From contig NZ_CP040330.1 of assembly GCF_005576615.1 (NCBI RefSeq), positions 1,736,001 through 1,800,000 on the forward strand: a stretch of 64,000 nt of DNA, read 5' to 3'. The translations under genes and the position numbers were made by a program. Positions 16,466 to 26,557 of this stretch are shown one piece after another; the stretch's first letter is position 1; every line of letters begins with the position of its first letter. The DNA comes from Natrinema versiforme. GTDB taxonomy: Archaea; Halobacteriota; Halobacteria; Halobacteriales; Natrialbaceae. A model generated the notes under the pieces. The model saw only the letters and a program-made list of their open reading frames with translations, did not search any database and was not told the DNA's origin.

Positions 16466-17428
16466 ATGACACGGTCCACCCGCCAGCGGGAGCGAACGCG
16501 CGAGACGGACGAGACCGAGGATCAGGAAGGGGTACGTGCCTGCCCCGAGTGTGAATCGGATAATCTCGTTAAGGACTCCGACCGGGGTGAGCTCATCTGT
16601 GAAGACTGTGGGCTCGTCGTGGAGGAAGAACAAATCGATCCTGGCCCGGAGTGGCGGGCGTTCAACCACCAGGAACGACAGGAGAAGTCCCGCGTCGGCG
16701 CGCCGACGACGCAGACGATGCACGACAAGGGACTGACGACGACGATCGACTGGAAGGACAAGGACGCCTACGGACGCTCGATTTCTTCGAAAAAGCGCAG
16801 TCAGATGCACCGACTGCGCAAGTGGCAGGAGCGAATCCGCACCAAAGACGCCGGCGAACGGAACCTGCAGTTCGCACTCAGCGAAATCGACCGGATGGCC
16901 TCCGCGCTCGGTGTCCCGCGCTCGGTCCGCGAGGTCGCGTCGGTCATCTACCGCCGCGCGCTCAAGGAAGACCTCATTCGCGGCCGCTCGATCGAGGGCG
17001 TCGCGACATCCGCGCTGTACGCCGCCTGTCGAAAGGAAGGGATTCCGCGAAGCCTCGAGGAAATCTCGGAAGTCTCCCGCGTCGAACGCAAAGAGATCGG
17101 TCGCACGTATCGATACATCTCGCAGGAACTCGGCCTCGAGATGCGACCCGTCGACCCGAAAAAGTACGTCCCTCGTTTCTGTTCCGAACTCGAACTCTCC
17201 GAAGAGGTCCAGACCAAGGCCAACGAGATCATCGAGAAGACGGCCGAGGAAGGGCTCCTCTCGGGCAAGTCACCGACGGGCTACGCCGCGGCCGCGATCT
17301 ACGCCGCGTCGCTGCTCTGTAACGAGAAGAAGACCCAGCGAGAGGTCGCCGATGTCGCACAGGTGACCGAGGTGACGATCCGGAACCGGTATCAGGAACA
17401 GATCGAAGCGATGGGCATTCACGGCTAA
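16466..17428 (+). CDS. tfb: Transcription initiation factor TFB
   Basis: A 320-residue archaeal TFIIB. The N-terminal zinc ribbon has Cys 26, 29, 45 and 48 (CPECE...CEDCG), followed by the B-finger/B-reader region ([20 protein letters not shown]) and two cyclin-like repeats from about 125 to 320, each ending with a helix-turn-helix that reads the BRE. It recruits RNA polymerase to TATA-bound TBP. Haloarchaea encode several TFBs with different roles; which paralogue this is cannot be told from sequence alone. Confidence 0.95.
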   Translation: MTRSTRQRERTRETDETEDQEGVRACPECESDNLVKDSDRGELICEDCGLVVEEEQIDPGPEWRAFNHQERQEKSRVGAPTTQTMHDKGLTTTIDWKDKDAYGRSISSKKRSQMHRLRKWQERIRTKDAGERNLQFALSEIDRMASALGVPRSVREVASVIYRRALKEDLIRGRSIEGVATSALYAACRKEGIPRSLEEISEVSRVERKEIGRTYRYISQELGLEMRPVDPKKYVPRFCSELELSEEVQTKANEIIEKTAEEGLLSGKSPTGYAAAAIYAASLLCNEKKTQREVADVAQVTEVTIRNRYQEQIEAMGIHG

Positions 17429-17578
17429 GTTCCGCTCGCCGACGCCGCTCGGCGCCGACTTCGACCACTTCGGCTTTTTTACCGCAATCTCGCCGCCCAG
17501 TCGCCCGGACCCAGTTGCGACCGGAGATCTAGTGACGTGTCCGCTTCTCCATCGATCGCAGCGGGGCGGACGACGGCC

Positions 17579-18730
17579 TCACGCGATCGCCCGCTCGAGG
17601 AACCGGTCGATCGCGTCCGGGCCCGCCGGCGGGACGCTCCCGAACAGGTCGTCCGTCTCGCCACCGGACTCGAGGTGGGCGGTCGCGGTCACCGTCTGTG
17701 CGGGACGCGGCTCCGCCGTGAGCTGTGCCATCGCCGTCCGTTCCGACTCCGCGTCGAAGACGTGGCCCAGCTCGTGGAGTTCGTACATCGTCACACCGAC
17801 GCCGGCCGTCTGCAGCGACTCGAGCAGCAGCCGGCTCTGCTGGATCGAAACGACCTGGTCCTCGCGGCCGTGCATGACGAGAAACGGCGGCGTCTCCGGA
17901 TCGACGTAGGTCGTCGGACTCGCCCGTCTGGCCTTGTCCTGATTCTCCGAGACGTCGCCGCCCAAAAGGAACGACTCGAGCCCGCCCGGTTGGCTCGGGA
18001 GTTCGAGGATATCACTGATGCCGTACCAGTCGACGACCGCCTGTACGGCACCCGACTGGTCAGGGGCGACATCTTTCGCGACTGCGGTGTCGGGATAGGC
18101 ATCTCCGGGGAGAGACTCGATGTCCTCGAGGGTGCCGGCGAGGGCCGCCAGATGGCCCCCGGCCGATGCGCCCCACGCCGCCACGCTGTCCGGATCGAAT
18201 CCGTACTCGTCGGCGTTCGCGCGGAGCCACCTGATCGCGGCCTTCACGTCGACGATCTGGTCCGGGAAGACGCCTCTCGGGGTCGGATTGTCCGCGATGC
18301 CGTCGGTCGGGAAGTCGGCGTCGTCCGGAACCACCGCTAAGCGATAACTCACGCTCGCCATCGCACAGCCCCACTCGGCGGCGTATCGCTCGAGATCCGG
18401 GGCGTTCTTCCGCGTCCCGAAGACCCACCCGCCGCCGTGGACGTAGACGACGAGCGGTGGCTCGCCGTCGGTCTCTGTCCGTTCCGGAACGTACAGGTCC
18501 AGTTTCATCTCGCCCGCATCCCGAACCGCGTACGTGACGTCTTCGCGAACCGAAACGGCGGGCGAAGGGTCGTCACCCGTCTCCGTACCGTCCCGCTCGT
18601 TTTCCTGCGTCGGATTCGAGTCGTCGCTCGAGTCCAGTTGCGAACAGCCCGCGACTGCGAGCGAGCCGATCGCACCCGTCGTTTCCAGAAATCGCCGCCG
18701 CAACACTGTCGTCCGGTCGGTATCGGTCAT
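17579..18730 (-). CDS. Tat-exported alpha/beta-hydrolase lipoprotein (esterase/lipase type)
   Basis: A 383-residue exported enzyme. Twin-arginine signal RRRFLETTG and lipobox AVAGC near residue 29 anchor it outside the cell; residues 30-60 are an acidic linker. The hydrolase domain has the oxyanion motif YVHGGGWVFG, the nucleophile elbow GASAGG, and plausible catalytic Asp and His in HGREDQVVS and ELGHVF. This is the hormone-sensitive-lipase/carboxylesterase group. It is convergent with tfb, and a T-rich stretch near 17475 may end both transcripts. Substrate unknown. Confidence 0.87.
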   Translation of the reverse strand: MTDTDRTTVLRRRFLETTGAIGSLAVAGCSQLDSSDDSNPTQENERDGTETGDDPSPAVSVREDVTYAVRDAGEMKLDLYVPERTETDGEPPLVVYVHGGGWVFGTRKNAPDLERYAAEWGCAMASVSYRLAVVPDDADFPTDGIADNPTPRGVFPDQIVDVKAAIRWLRANADEYGFDPDSVAAWGASAGGHLAALAGTLEDIESLPGDAYPDTAVAKDVAPDQSGAVQAVVDWYGISDILELPSQPGGLESFLLGGDVSENQDKARRASPTTYVDPETPPFLVMHGREDQVVSIQQSRLLLESLQTAGVGVTMYELHELGHVFDAESERTAMAQLTAEPRPAQTVTATAHLESGGETDDLFGSVPPAGPDAIDRFLERAIA

Positions 18731-18911
18731 AGTCGGGAGCGTACACGTGATTTCTCACAGACAGGTATACTGTTTCTGGTACGGGCGTTTGAACGGCAAC
18801 TGACCGGACGATAGCGGGCCATCGAGCCGGAAGACGGCCGCTCGAGCGAATAACTGACAACCAGCGCTTTCAGCCTTCAGCCAGCACGTTCTGGCGGCAG
18901 GCGATCAGTCG

Positions 18912-19565
18912 TCACTCGTCCTTTCCGACGCTGATGACCTGCAACAGCGAGTAGACGGGGACGCCCTCGAGTTCCTCGAGGCCCTGCTTGTCCGCGAGGA
19001 CGACGCAAGCGAGCGGTTTCCCGCCCTCGGCGCGAATCGCTTCGATCGTCTCGCGCATGGTGGTCCCGCTGGTGACGGTGTCGTCGACGATGTAGCACTC
19101 GCGGTCGCGGATGCCGGCGAAGTTCCGCGAGAACGTGCCGCCGAGTTCGTCGATATCGCCCTCCTCCCACTGGTGTTTCGCGGGGGTGTAGGTCCCGAGG
19201 TCGGTCTCGAGTTCGCGGGCGACGAGGGTGGCGATGGGGCCGCCGGCCTTCTCGATTCCGATCGTCAGGTCGACGTCGTCGCCGTGTTTGGCGAGCATGT
19301 CTGCCATCGCGGACGCGATGTGGCTCATCCGCTTGCTGTCCCGGCCGATCGCGGACCAGTCGACGTGGATGTCCTGCGGGCTACTCCCGCCGTTGTCCGG
19401 TCGCTGCGTCGGTTGGTCGGTCGGCTGCGCGCTCGTGCTGCTGCGCTCGACGAGCCAGCTCGCGGTCTCTCGAGAAACGTTCAACTCGTCTGCGATCTCG
19501 CCCTTCGAGAGGCCCCGGGCCGCGAGCTCGGCCGCACTCTCGATCAGGTCGTCGACGTTTTTCAT
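18912..19565 (-). CDS. gfcR: Transcriptional regulator GfcR (PRTase-fold sugar regulator)
   Basis: A 217-residue regulator made of an N-terminal helix-turn-helix (about residues 15-45, GLSKGEIADELNVSRETASW), a linker, and a phosphoribosyltransferase domain with the PRPP loop IVDDTVTSGTT. It resembles orotate phosphoribosyltransferase but is the haloarchaeal activator of sugar-degradation genes described in Haloferax. Its ATG overlaps the stop codon of glucose dehydrogenase by 4 bases (ATGA), so the two are co-translated. This couples the sensor to the first enzyme of the pathway it is expected to control. Confidence 0.9.
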   Translation of the reverse strand: MKNVDDLIESAAELAARGLSKGEIADELNVSRETASWLVERSSTSAQPTDQPTQRPDNGGSSPQDIHVDWSAIGRDSKRMSHIASAMADMLAKHGDDVDLTIGIEKAGGPIATLVARELETDLGTYTPAKHQWEEGDIDELGGTFSRNFAGIRDRECYIVDDTVTSGTTMRETIEAIRAEGGKPLACVVLADKQGLEELEGVPVYSLLQVISVGKDE

Positions 19566-20686
19566 ATGCCTTCGAATTCGACCGCCGTTTTTATAGTCGT
19601 GTCGTCATCCACGGTTCCTGCCGCCCCGCGGCCGCCCGCCGGGACGCGTGCGGTCGCTTCCGGGAACGCTCGCTCGACCGACTCGAGGCTGTAGACGCCG
19701 GAGACGATCCCCTCGAGCACCCAGTCGGGGAGTCCGGCGAGGGTGTCGATGGCCGCCTCGAAGTGGCCGCGATTCGAGTTGACGCTGCCGACGAGGGACT
19801 TGTTGTGGAGCACGAGTTCGCGGTGGAGACGGCCGCCGTCGACCTCGAACTCCCAGTCGCCGGGGACGCCGAGCAGCGCCGCGACGCCGTTGGGGGCGAG
19901 CGCGTCGATCGACTCGAAGGCGTGTTTCGCGTAGCCGGTCGCCTCGTAAACGATGTCCATCGATTCGTAGGCGGTCGCGATCTCGGAGACCGGCGTTTCG
20001 CGGGAATCGATGTACGTCGCGCCGAGTTGCTCGACGATGTCGATCGTCGGGTCCGGCCGGTCCGACCGGCCCAGGCAGTAGACCCGTTCGTAGCCCAGCG
20101 TCTCGGTGAACATCGCGGCGGTCAACAGCCCCAGCGAACCGGTGCCGAGGACGAGGACGGACTCGGGCTGCCAGTCGAACGCCGAGCGCGTCGCGCGAGC
20201 GTGTTCGATCGCTTTCTCGGTGATGCTGATCGGCTCGACGAGAAATCCCCACTCGGCTAAGTCGGCGGGAATCGGGACGAGATCCGCAGCCGGACTCGTG
20301 ATGTACTCCGCCATGAAGCCGTGAGCACCGACGATCCCGCGTTCGACGTACTCGCCGTCGGGTGCCATGTCGGGTTCGCCGCGCTCGAAGTACGCGTTGG
20401 TCTCGACGCCGGCGGGGGGCCGTCGAACCGTCGGCACGACGTACTGGCCCTCCTCGAGATCGGTCCCATTTGCATCCTCGACGATGCCGACGGCCTCGTG
20501 GCCGAGAACCAGCCGGTCGTCGCCGTCGGGGACCCCGCCGTGGGACCCCTCGATGACCTCGTAATCGGTCCCGTCGACGCCCACGCGACAGATCCGAACG
20601 AGCGCCTCGCCGGGAGATGGTTCGGGAACAGGCCGCTCGACGACTTCGGGGACACCCGCCCCGGGCGCGACTGCGATGGCTTTCAT
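19562..20686 (-). CDS. gdh: Glucose 1-dehydrogenase
   Basis: A 374-residue zinc-dependent medium-chain dehydrogenase, oxidising glucose to gluconolactone with NAD(P). It starts MKAIAVAPG and has the GHEAVG zinc-site region, the YFERGEPDMAP block typical of haloarchaeal glucose dehydrogenase, and the Rossmann motif LVLGTGSLG. The ATG at 20686 is preferred to the GTG two codons upstream because a TATA block (20712-20721) lies 26-35 bases away. It is the first enzyme of the semi-phosphorylative Entner-Doudoroff route and the first gene of the operon with gfcR. Confidence 0.93.
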   Translation of the reverse strand: MKAIAVAPGAGVPEVVERPVPEPSPGEALVRICRVGVDGTDYEVIEGSHGGVPDGDDRLVLGHEAVGIVEDANGTDLEEGQYVVPTVRRPPAGVETNAYFERGEPDMAPDGEYVERGIVGAHGFMAEYITSPAADLVPIPADLAEWGFLVEPISITEKAIEHARATRSAFDWQPESVLVLGTGSLGLLTAAMFTETLGYERVYCLGRSDRPDPTIDIVEQLGATYIDSRETPVSEIATAYESMDIVYEATGYAKHAFESIDALAPNGVAALLGVPGDWEFEVDGGRLHRELVLHNKSLVGSVNSNRGHFEAAIDTLAGLPDWVLEGIVSGVYSLESVERAFPEATARVPAGGRGAAGTVDDDTTIKTAVEFEGI

Positions 20687-20711
20687 ACGCACCCGGTAGG
20701 AACCGTGATGT

Positions 20712-20734
20712 TAAATATTTATTCCCACTCGAGT
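20712..20734. promoter_or_regulatory. gdh promoter with two palindromes
   Basis: The TATA block is itself a perfect 10-base palindrome (taaatattta, 20712-20721), and the 8-base palindrome actcgagt (20727-20734) lies just upstream, where the BRE would be. Either could be a site for GfcR or another sugar regulator. No binding evidence can be derived from sequence. Confidence 0.5.
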
Positions 20735-20841
20735 AAATAGCTGTGCGATTCGGGCCGCCGTTCGACAGCCCCGTGCCCGCCGGCGTCGTCGGACGACCGA
20801 TACTGAAAACGATTATCCGGCTTCCCCTGTCTGTATCTGAC

Positions 20842-22119
20842 ATGGAACGATACGATCTCGTCTATCGGCTCTACGACGAGTACGACACGAAGACGCTGCG
20901 GGAGTACCAGGAGTTCGTCGACATCTTCCCGGCCGTCGATTCGCGGGTCGCCTTGGAGCACTGGCAGGGGGCGACCGAGGAACTCGAGGAGCGAAAGGAC
21001 GAGATCCGATCGGCCTTTGCGGCCGGCGAGACGTTCGCAGAGGTCGCCGCACGGGCGACCCGCGATCAGGCCTTTACCGCGCTCGACCTCGAGGCGAAGT
21101 ACGGCCGCGCGGTGAACGTGCTCGTGCTCGACGTCGACGAGACGCTGCGCTCGGCCGGCGGAACCGACAACGAGATTCCCCGGGAGACGCTGCACCTCCT
21201 GACCGAGTTCTACGACGCCGGGGTCCCGATCGTCATCTGTACGGGCCAGACCCTAGAGAACGTCAAGGGGTTCGCGATTCAGGGGCTGGGCAGCGAGATC
21301 GTCCACTCGGGGGACCTCTCGATCGTCTACGAGGCGGGAACCGGCGTGTTCACGCCGGGCCACGGCGCGGAGACGAAGCAGTTGCTCTACGAGGACTTAG
21401 AGGAGTCGATCCGGACCGTCTTCGACGACGTGCGCTCGCGCGTGCTCCCCGAAGCGCCCGAGGAACTCCGCCGGGGCTGTCACCTGCAGGGCAACGAGTT
21501 CAACGTCACGATGAAGCCCAACTACGAGACCGGCTCCGCGGACGCTCGCGAGGTCATCGACGAGGCACTGGTCTATCTCATCGATCTGCTCGCGGACGCC
21601 GTCGGGACGACGCTCGACGGCGACGGCAGCAACGGCAACGGCGGCGCGGAACTGGACGGCGAGACGGTCGTCGACTGGACCCGCGCGTTCTACGCCGCAC
21701 AGGACCCGGAAATCAGGGCCGTCCTCGAGGGCGAAGGCGCGTATCCCGACATCGATACCAATGGGGTACCCGAGCGACTCGCGGCGGTCCTCGAGCGAAT
21801 CGATGTCGCCTACTACGAGGCCGACGCGGCCGAGATCGGCAGCCTCGAACTGAACAAGGTCGTCGGCGTCGAACGCGCGCTCGACGTGCTGGGGGTCGAC
21901 GACCCGTTCGCGCTCGTGATGGGCGACTCCAAGAGCGATCTGCGCGTCATGGAGTGGGTCGCCGACACCGACGCCGGGATCGCAGCGGCCCCGGAACACG
22001 CCTCACAGGACACCTTAGAGCACGTCCTCGAGACGGACGAACTCGTCTTCGATCGGGGGAAAAGCGTGGACGTGCTCCGGACGGTGTACGCGCTCAATCG
22101 GTTAGCCCGCCTCGGGTGA
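20842..22119 (+). CDS. HAD-superfamily phosphatase
   Basis: A 425-residue cytosolic enzyme. An alpha-helical 90-residue N-terminal part precedes the HAD motif I LVLDVDETL (Asp 97 and Asp 99), motif II around IVICTGQ, and motif IV VMGDSKSDLRVME near residue 360. The layout resembles Cof-type phosphatases acting on sugar phosphates. The ATG at 20842 is supported by a TATA-like gattatcc (20810-20817). It is divergent from gdh, sharing a short control region, so a link to sugar metabolism is possible but unproven. A Gly/Asn-rich loop lies around residues 257-265. Confidence 0.8.
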   Translation: MERYDLVYRLYDEYDTKTLREYQEFVDIFPAVDSRVALEHWQGATEELEERKDEIRSAFAAGETFAEVAARATRDQAFTALDLEAKYGRAVNVLVLDVDETLRSAGGTDNEIPRETLHLLTEFYDAGVPIVICTGQTLENVKGFAIQGLGSEIVHSGDLSIVYEAGTGVFTPGHGAETKQLLYEDLEESIRTVFDDVRSRVLPEAPEELRRGCHLQGNEFNVTMKPNYETGSADAREVIDEALVYLIDLLADAVGTTLDGDGSNGNGGAELDGETVVDWTRAFYAAQDPEIRAVLEGEGAYPDIDTNGVPERLAAVLERIDVAYYEADAAEIGSLELNKVVGVERALDVLGVDDPFALVMGDSKSDLRVMEWVADTDAGIAAAPEHASQDTLEHVLETDELVFDRGKSVDVLRTVYALNRLARLG

Positions 22120-22432
22120 GCCGACGACGCCGAGTGTGACCGTCTGAATCGCCGTTCCGCCACGGGATTCTGATCGTCGCCAGGGGTGACGTGCTCACTT
22201 AAACGGCCGGAACACAAAGGCCCGCTCATCAAGCGTATTCGAGTCTTCCCTTCTATCAGCACGATCCGAGCGAGCGGGGTCGTCAGCGGCGGCCTCACGG
22301 TCGCTGTGGCGGCCCATTCGCGACGAGACCGAGCGGATCGGCTGGATACTTATGATACCGATCGAGTCCCGGCACTCCCACGGCTGTATCGGTCGCGGAT
22401 CGGACTCGAGCCAGCGCTACGAGGTGATACCA
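22120..22432. other. Intergenic region before the Bat-like regulator
   Basis: This 313-base gap contains an AT-rich block (ggatacttatgatacc, about 22343-22358) that may be the promoter of the next gene, leaving a leader of about 50 bases. I see no small gene, RNA or clear repeat. Confidence 0.4.
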
Positions 22433-23113
22433 ATGACGACGATCGCAGAACTTTCGCTTTCGACGACCGAGTTCGCACTCGCAGAGACCTTCCAGCAACT
22501 ACCGGCCCTCGAGGTCCGCGTCGAAAGCGTCGTCGCGGAGGGGCCGTCCCGAACGGTCCCGCTCGTCTGGTTTTCGAACGTCGACCGCGACGACCTCGAG
22601 CCGGTTCTCGAGGGAGATCCGACCGTCGCCGAGCACCGCCAGTTGCTCGAGAACACCGAGGACGGCGAGCTGTTCTACCGGCTCGAGTACACCGACGAAG
22701 TCGGCTCGGTCTGTTGTTGCGTCTACCGACACGGCGGGACGGTGCTCGACGCCCACGTGTCGGACGGCCAGTGGACGCTCCGACTGCTCTTCCCCCACCG
22801 CGAGGAGCTTTCGAGCGCCGTCTCGGACATCGAAGAGCGCGGCGTCCGGATCGACGTCAAGCGCATGGTCGAGGCCGGGCAGGACGAGGACCTCGAGACG
22901 ACGGCGGCACTGACCGAACCCCAACAGGAGGCCATCGCCGAGGCCTATCGACAGGGCTATTACGACGTTCCCCGCGAGATCTCGCTCGAGGAACTCGCGA
23001 ACGAACTCAATATCTCCCATCAGGCCCTCTCCGAGCGGCTCCGCCGGGCGAACCGCGTACTCGCGGGCGAACAGTTAGACGAGCCGACGGGCGAGATGGC
23101 GACGCCAGACTGA
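22433..23113 (+). CDS. Bacterio-opsin-activator-type HTH regulator
   Basis: A 226-residue haloarchaeal regulator. Residues 1-155 form the Bat-like sensor half beginning MTTIAELSLSTTEFALAETF, and residues about 165-215 form the HTH-10 DNA-binding domain ([38 protein letters not shown]). The ATG at 22433 has a good ribosome-binding site (gaggtgat, 7 bases upstream), so the longer frame is rejected. It is a clear paralogue of the regulator at 38350-39027. The ligand and targets are unknown. Confidence 0.87.
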   Translation: MTTIAELSLSTTEFALAETFQQLPALEVRVESVVAEGPSRTVPLVWFSNVDRDDLEPVLEGDPTVAEHRQLLENTEDGELFYRLEYTDEVGSVCCCVYRHGGTVLDAHVSDGQWTLRLLFPHREELSSAVSDIEERGVRIDVKRMVEAGQDEDLETTAALTEPQQEAIAEAYRQGYYDVPREISLEELANELNISHQALSERLRRANRVLAGEQLDEPTGEMATPD

Positions 23114-23282
23114 TCCGACGACCGGTTCGGCCCTGACTCCGACCCCGATCTGACCCCGACTGATCCGGACCCGGTCCGAGTACCGCGTGTGACGATCGGC
23201 TCCGGCCAACTGCCCGACCGAGGCAGGCTAACGGTGGGCCGACGACGGACGTTTTTTGACCGTGCCCGGCGGAGGGGCGTTC

Positions 23283-24200
23283 ATGGCGAATCACGACCCC
23301 GGTGCGGCCGATCCGTTGTCGCTTCACGGCATCGTTCCGCCGACAGTCACCGCCTTTCAGGAGGACGAGTCCGTCGATTACGAGACGACCGCCGCACACG
23401 CCCGGTTCGTCGTCGACCGCGGGGCGCACGGCGTCTTCCCGCTCGGAACCAACGGCGAGTTCCCGCTGCTGTCGGGCGAGGAACGCGACCGGGTCGTCGA
23501 CGCGGTCGTCGACGAGGTCGGCGGCGAGGTGCCGGTCATCGCCGGCGTCGGCGCGCCGAGTACCCACCAGACCGTCGGCCACGCCGAGCACGCCGAGTCC
23601 GTCGGCGCGGACGGTATCGTCGTCGTCACGCCCTACTACTACCCGCTGGATCGTGAGGGTGCCCTCGAGCACTATCGCCGGGTCGCCGAGGCCGTCGACC
23701 TGCCGGTCTATGTCTACCACATCCCGAGCAAGACCGGGAACGAACTCTCGCTGGATACCCTCGCCGAACTCGCCGAGATCGACACCATCGCCGGCGTCAA
23801 GGACTCGAGCAAGGACGTGCCGTGGCTCGCACAGGGGATCGACGCCCACCCCGATCTGACCTTCCTCGCGGGGTCGGATTCGCTGATCTTCACCGGGCTC
23901 GAGGTCGGCTGTTCGGGCGCGGTCAGCGCCGTCGCGAACGCGTTCCCGGAACTCGTCGTCGACTGTTACGAGGCCTACGACGCGGGCGACGAGGACCGCG
24001 CGCAAGAACTGCAAAGCGAGATCTTCCGGGTTCGGGACGCGTTCAAGGCCGGCGGCGCGTACATGTCCGGCGTCAAGACCGCGCTCCGGATACGGGGCTT
24101 CGACGCCGGCCCGCTGCGGAGCCCGCTCCGACTCAAAGACGACGAAGGCGCGGCGGAACTGCGTGACGAACTTCGGGCGCTCGATCTCGAGGGACTCTGA
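23283..24200 (+). CDS. DHDPS/NAL-family aldolase, probable KD(P)G aldolase
   Basis: A 305-residue class I aldolase. The Schiff-base lysine is Lys 173 (GVKDSS) and the partner tyrosine is Tyr 145 (YVYHIPS); the substrate loop reads PLGTNGEF (54-61). A ribosome-binding site (ggagggg) precedes the ATG at 23283. In haloarchaea a protein of this type is the 2-keto-3-deoxy-6-phosphogluconate aldolase of the Entner-Doudoroff route, and glucose dehydrogenase and GfcR lie 3-4 kb away, which supports that role. Dihydrodipicolinate synthase is the main alternative. Confidence 0.75.
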   Translation: MANHDPGAADPLSLHGIVPPTVTAFQEDESVDYETTAAHARFVVDRGAHGVFPLGTNGEFPLLSGEERDRVVDAVVDEVGGEVPVIAGVGAPSTHQTVGHAEHAESVGADGIVVVTPYYYPLDREGALEHYRRVAEAVDLPVYVYHIPSKTGNELSLDTLAELAEIDTIAGVKDSSKDVPWLAQGIDAHPDLTFLAGSDSLIFTGLEVGCSGAVSAVANAFPELVVDCYEAYDAGDEDRAQELQSEIFRVRDAFKAGGAYMSGVKTALRIRGFDAGPLRSPLRLKDDEGAAELRDELRALDLEGL

Positions 24201-24290
24201 GTTCCCCACGCAAGCCTGAGCCGAGTCTGCGTTTGAGACCGATACCGAATCCGACACGGAGATTTTTGCCACGGCCGTCGAATGGCCGCC

Positions 24291-25466
<1,176 letters not shown>

Positions 25467-25598
25467 GAGTGAGCGACAGCGGTTCGATGACTGTCGCTCG
25501 GCTCGAGGACTGACCACTGCTCGACTCGACCGGTCGATACATCATGAGCGAGTGCCGTGACCGAAGTTCATATTCTGCCCCCGCCCGTATCGGCAGCC

Positions 25599-26138
25599 GT
25601 GACCGAGTACGACGCCGTCGTCTACGATCTCGACGGGACCCTCGTCGATCTCGACGTCGACTGGAACGCCGTCGCCGTCGACGTCCGCGAGGTGTACGAC
25701 AGCGCGGCCGTCGACCCGCCCAGCGACGGGCTCTGGGACATGCTCGAGGCCGCCGCCAACGCGGGGCTAGCCGAAGACGTGGAAGCCGCGATCGCCGCCC
25801 ACGAACACGACGGCGCGCGGACCGCCGACCGGCTCGCCCGCGCCGACGACCTCCTCAAGCAGTCGCTGCCGACCGGCGTCTGCTCGCTGAACTGCGAGCG
25901 GGCGTGTCGGATCGCGCTCGAGGAACACGCGCTGACGGCGGCGGTCGACGTCGTCGTCGGCCGGGATTCGGTCGGGACGTGGAAGCCGGATCCGGAACCG
26001 TTGCTCGCGACGGTAAGCGAACTCGGGGCCGAACCCGAGCGAGCGCTGTTTATCGGTGACTCCGCGCGCGATCAGCAGACGGCAGAACGGGCTGGCGTCG
26101 ACTTCGAGTACGTCGGCGAGGGACCGTCGGGCGTTTGA
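25599..26138 (+). CDS. HAD-superfamily hydrolase, phosphoglycolate-phosphatase type
   Basis: A 179-residue HAD phosphatase. Motif I is VVYDLDGTLVD (Asp 10 and Asp 12), the cap is helical, the lysine motif is VGTWKPDPEP and motif IV is LFIGDSARDQQTA. I choose the GTG at 25599 because a TATA-like ttcatattc (25567-25575) lies about 25-31 bases upstream; another GTG at 25557 would add 14 residues. The substrate cannot be deduced; phosphoglycolate or a sugar phosphate is typical for the family. Confidence 0.83.
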   Translation: MTEYDAVVYDLDGTLVDLDVDWNAVAVDVREVYDSAAVDPPSDGLWDMLEAAANAGLAEDVEAAIAAHEHDGARTADRLARADDLLKQSLPTGVCSLNCERACRIALEEHALTAAVDVVVGRDSVGTWKPDPEPLLATVSELGAEPERALFIGDSARDQQTAERAGVDFEYVGEGPSGV

Positions 26139-26188
26139 ATTCGTTGCAGTCGGTCGACGTTCGGTCGGGCCTCGAGCAGCCGAGTCGG

Positions 26189-26422
26189 CTACGTCTGGTT
26201 TCGTTTCGCGTAGGCGAAGATCACGATCGACGTGACTAACCAGACCGGGGCCCCGACCCGGATCGCGAACTCGACGCGGTCGGCCCACGTGGGGAGGGTC
26301 GCGGTCGTCGACAGCGCGGCGACGAGCGGCGCGCCGACGAGGATCGTCGCGACGAACGTGGTCTGCATGACCCAGCCGTAGTCGACCCCGTCGGGCGAAC
26401 TCGTCTCGACGCGTTCTGGCAC
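26189..26422 (-). CDS. Small membrane protein, two helices
   Basis: A 77-residue protein with two hydrophobic segments (about residues 16-37 and 52-70) and a basic end (YAKRNQT). I start at the GTG at 26422 because a TATA-like cttaag element on the minus strand (about 26447-26454) lies about 27 bases upstream and upstream residues in the longer frame look non-coding. It is divergent from panB. The family is not recognised. Confidence 0.65.
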   Translation of the reverse strand: MPERVETSSPDGVDYGWVMQTTFVATILVGAPLVAALSTTATLPTWADRVEFAIRVGAPVWLVTSIVIFAYAKRNQT

Positions 26423-26557
26423 GCGTGAGTATGGCGACCGGCCCCTCTTAAGCGCGCCGGGTTCTCCGGGTCGGCGCGCTGAGGAGGGCACGCGGCGCTC
26501 GAGCTGACGATTGCCGGAGAGCAACGAGGTTTAATCACGGGGGACCGACCTGTGGGT

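Noticed and set aside
18912..19565. Orotate phosphoribosyltransferase PyrE
   Set aside because: The PRTase domain is preceded by a helix-turn-helix and the gene is coupled to gdh, which fits GfcR rather than pyrimidine synthesis.
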